A DNA stretch of 33,605 bases. Source: an uncultured Clostridia bacterium. GTDB lineage: Bacteria; Bacillota; Clostridia; Christensenellales; Aristaeellaceae. Both the position numbers and the translations under genes were made by a program. Below, piece by piece: positions 32,287 through 33,605 of the stretch. The DNA lies in the NCBI GenBank assembly GCA_947565865.1, contig CANOHT010000029.1, positions 1 to 33,605 on the forward strand, given 5' to 3'. Positions within the stretch are counted from its first letter, which is position 1; every line of letters begins with the position of its first letter. Under the pieces are notes generated by a model, which was not told where the DNA came from, ran no database searches, and was given only the letters and a program-made list of their open reading frames with translations.

Positions 32287-32490
32287 TCTGGAGCGCGGAA
32301 AAAGGTGTTGCACCTTCGATTCCCACCGGGATTGTTGGGCGGTTTACTGTTAGCTTTTCTGCGCACGAAAAAACGGCGGGGTTATTCCAGCATTTGATGG
32401 CAAGACGTTTCGCCTGCGTGATTTTCTCGCCTTTGTACATCCCGCCCCCTAACCCATCAGTTTTGAAGAAAGGAATCTCCGGAACAGATT

Positions 32491-32690
32491 GAAACTTTGG
32501 TCGATGAGCAGCAACTGTGCGGCAAGCCCCATTTCGGCGCTGCTCTGGACGATATCTGTCCCTGCTTCCCGTCAATTTCGGATGAAGAAATCAACGGTAT
32601 ACTCAATTGCTGGGAACACAGTATCCTGCTGCTCTCGTCACCTACTTTGAGAGATACATAGACGAAATGCAGAAATACTGCCAGAAATAA
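32491..32690 (+). pseudogene. Frameshifted remnant of an unknown accessory gene
   Basis: One frame from 32491 reads ETLVDEQQLCGKPHFGAALD, then CPSISDEEINGILNCWE-like protein sequence (with CF before PS). After a shift near 32612-32620 another frame continues QYPAALVTYFERYIDEMQKY and ends at TAA 32690. The two halves read as one protein C-terminus broken by a frameshift. No start codon or ribosome binding site is visible upstream. I do not recognise the family. The 200 bases before it (32287-32490) hold no supportable gene. Confidence 0.35.
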
Positions 32691-32904
32691 GCCGTTTGCC
32701 CCCCAAACAAAACGAAAGGGCTATCGACAAAACGAAAGCTGAGCAATCTTTTGTTATGCACCCAACGAGGGGGAATGGGTACATTCTTTGTATGCAGTTT
32801 TTCGGAGAAATTTTGAGTGAAAAAACGCAGCGATGGAATAGATGAATAAAATTGCAAAAATCCGGGTGCATTTGCCGTTTTGCATTAGGATTCTGCAAGA
32901 ACAT

Positions 32905-32942
32905 AAAGAAAAAGACTGAAACCTTGTATCAAAGTTTCAGTC
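32905..32942 (-). terminator. Terminator following the tmRNA 3' fragment
   Basis: On the minus strand, GACTGAAAC pairs with GTTTCAGTC (9 bp) across an 11-base loop, followed by TTTTTC. It sits just after the CCA end of the ssrA-like sequence, as expected for the native ssrA terminator. Confidence 0.75.
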
Positions 32943-32948
32943 CTTTTA

Positions 32949-32967
32949 TGGTGGAGCTGAGGGGAGT
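32949..32967 (-). other. Copy of the tmRNA (ssrA) 3' end, probable attachment site
   Basis: On the minus strand this reads ACTCCCCTCAGCTCCACCA, the standard 3' terminus of bacterial tmRNA including the acceptor strand and CCA. The T-loop GGTTCGA that should precede it is absent, so this is only a fragment. Such 3' duplications arise when an element integrates in ssrA. The native terminator is attached on the left, so the element and the intact ssrA should lie to the right. Confidence 0.65.
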
Positions 32968-33513
32968 GTTACTCATTCTGGTGTGCAATCGTACTGTGCG
33001 AGCAGTAGAATCAAAGCACCACAAATTACTTGTATTTAACAATAGTGAGGTTGTGCATATAATATAAATTTTCTTATACTCTGATAAAGCCCCCTTACTT
33101 TTTCTGAACTGTACTTTGCCCGTAAAAAGGCATGAGAACTCCCGGTTACTGAGCAAGGGAGACAAAACTTTTTGCAGGGGGGGAGGCTTCTCGAAGGTGC
33201 AGAGGCATAGACATATACCAATCCATATAACGCCATAAGGCTGCAGCATCAAGCTGCGGCCCGTAGCAAGGCTGTTATTTTTTTCTGATCAGGACATCAA
33301 TAGCCAAACAATCACCGCGCACGTTATGGATCCTTCCGAACAACAAATATAATTGCAAAAGAGCGACTATCATTTTCTCGCGCCTCTTGTCCACGCCTCG
33401 CCTGATTGTCGAAATCCGTCGTATTTTTTGTAAATATGTGATTTTAAGACGAACTGACGTCAATGTGCGTAAACTATCTCTGAAAGAACAAGAATTTTCG
33501 GAGGTAGCGCGGC

Positions 33514-33605
33514 ATGGCCAATATTCAGAAACACCTATGGCATATGGGAATCGGCAACCGCCTGAAGGGATACAAAATGATTGTCTTTGCAGTGGAACTT
33601 GCTGT
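33514..33605 (+). CDS. Spo0A C-terminal-domain-like DNA-binding protein (partial)
   Basis: The gene starts at ATG 33514 with GGAGGT about 8 bases upstream and runs off the right edge after 30 codons. The visible IQKHLWHMGIGNRLKGYKMIV resembles the start of the Spo0A DNA-binding domain (pattern I..IIHE.GVPAHIKGY.YLREAI). There is no receiver domain before it, so it would be a stand-alone Spo0A_C-type protein. Such proteins are common on clostridial integrative elements. This fits the ssrA-type attachment site 550 bases upstream. The call rests on a short segment. Confidence 0.5.
   Translation, partial: MANIQKHLWHMGIGNRLKGYKMIVFAVELA

Larger units (their letters stand above)
32691..33513. other. 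Gene-poor AT-rich stretch with the ssrA-end copy
   Basis: No open frame in this stretch has a ribosome binding site together with protein-like sequence. Its recognisable contents are the tmRNA 3'-end copy and its terminator (32905-32967). A weak hairpin near 33241-33264 (GCAGC/GCTGC) is followed by a T-run at about 33278. The remainder looks like non-coding element-end DNA. Confidence 0.4.

Noticed and set aside
32305..32345. tRNA-like T-arm (CACCTTCGATTCCCACC)
   Set aside because: No matching acceptor stem, D-arm or anticodon arm could be found on either side, so it is not a tRNA gene.
32186..32575. Minus-strand frame of 129 codons over the DUF4238 3' end and beyond
   Set aside because: It runs antisense through the end of a well-supported gene and has no ribosome binding site. 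Part of it may be decayed coding DNA but cannot be assigned.
33275..33463. Minus-strand 62-codon frame near the right edge
   Set aside because: Its apparent start is a TTG without a ribosome binding site, and the basic sequence resembles translated AT-rich spacer DNA.

Overview
The window comes from a GC-rich, endospore-forming Firmicute of the class Clostridia. The evidence is spoIVA, gpr, two spoIIP-type genes and a DUF1614 gene, strong GGAGG ribosome binding sites, and OmpR-type and BMP/nucleoside-type systems typical of Gram-positives. A Christensenellales-like lineage is possible, but I cannot prove it from the sequence.

Region 1 (1-11742) is the right-hand part of an integrated temperate phage. 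A leftward early operon carries a PriCT-type primase (cut by the window edge), RusA, a DEAD/DEAH helicase, a DUF669 protein, a Sak4-like NTPase, an SbcC/RecF-like ATPase, small unknown proteins, an AntA/KilAC antirepressor and a Cro-like HTH protein. It is separated by a readable operator/promoter switch (8392-8542) from a rightward lysogeny block: an S24 repressor, an unusual DUF4236/peptidoglycan-binding/Cys-cluster membrane protein, and a large serine integrase. An AT-rich DUF2513 cargo gene with its own promoter sits inside the early operon on the other strand. The integrase stop overlaps the start of a 57-residue, 10-cysteine peptide gene (11732-11905), probably at or beside the phage/host junction.

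Region 2 (11906-31030) is chromosomal: a two-component system, a DUF4342 protein, an adenine phosphoribosyltransferase, an amidohydrolase, spoIVA, divergent gpr-spoIIP, a large unknown 746-residue protein, a DUF1614-spoIIP2 operon, a complete BMP-type (nucleoside-like) ABC importer and a flavodoxin-like oxidoreductase. Sporulation promoters resembling sigma-E sites can be read before spoIVA, spoIIP and the DUF1614 gene, and a sigma-G-like site before gpr. Four intergenic spaces carry diverged copies of one modular, hairpin-rich element (near 15010-15303, 16879-17078, 25141-25446 and 29056-29267). Paired changes in its first hairpin suggest a structured RNA or 3' UTR module.

Region 3 (31031-33605) is AT-rich accessory DNA: a DUF4238 gene, a frameshifted gene remnant, a 19-nt copy of a tmRNA (ssrA) 3' end followed by its terminator (32905-32967), and the start of a Spo0A-C-like gene. 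This looks like the border of an element integrated at ssrA that continues to the right of the window.

The strongest candidates for undescribed biology are the repeated structured element, the Cys-rich peptide at the integrase junction, the fused lysogeny-block membrane protein, the 746-residue protein with a degenerate P-loop-like segment, and the hairpin-coding repeats inside two adjacent phage genes.
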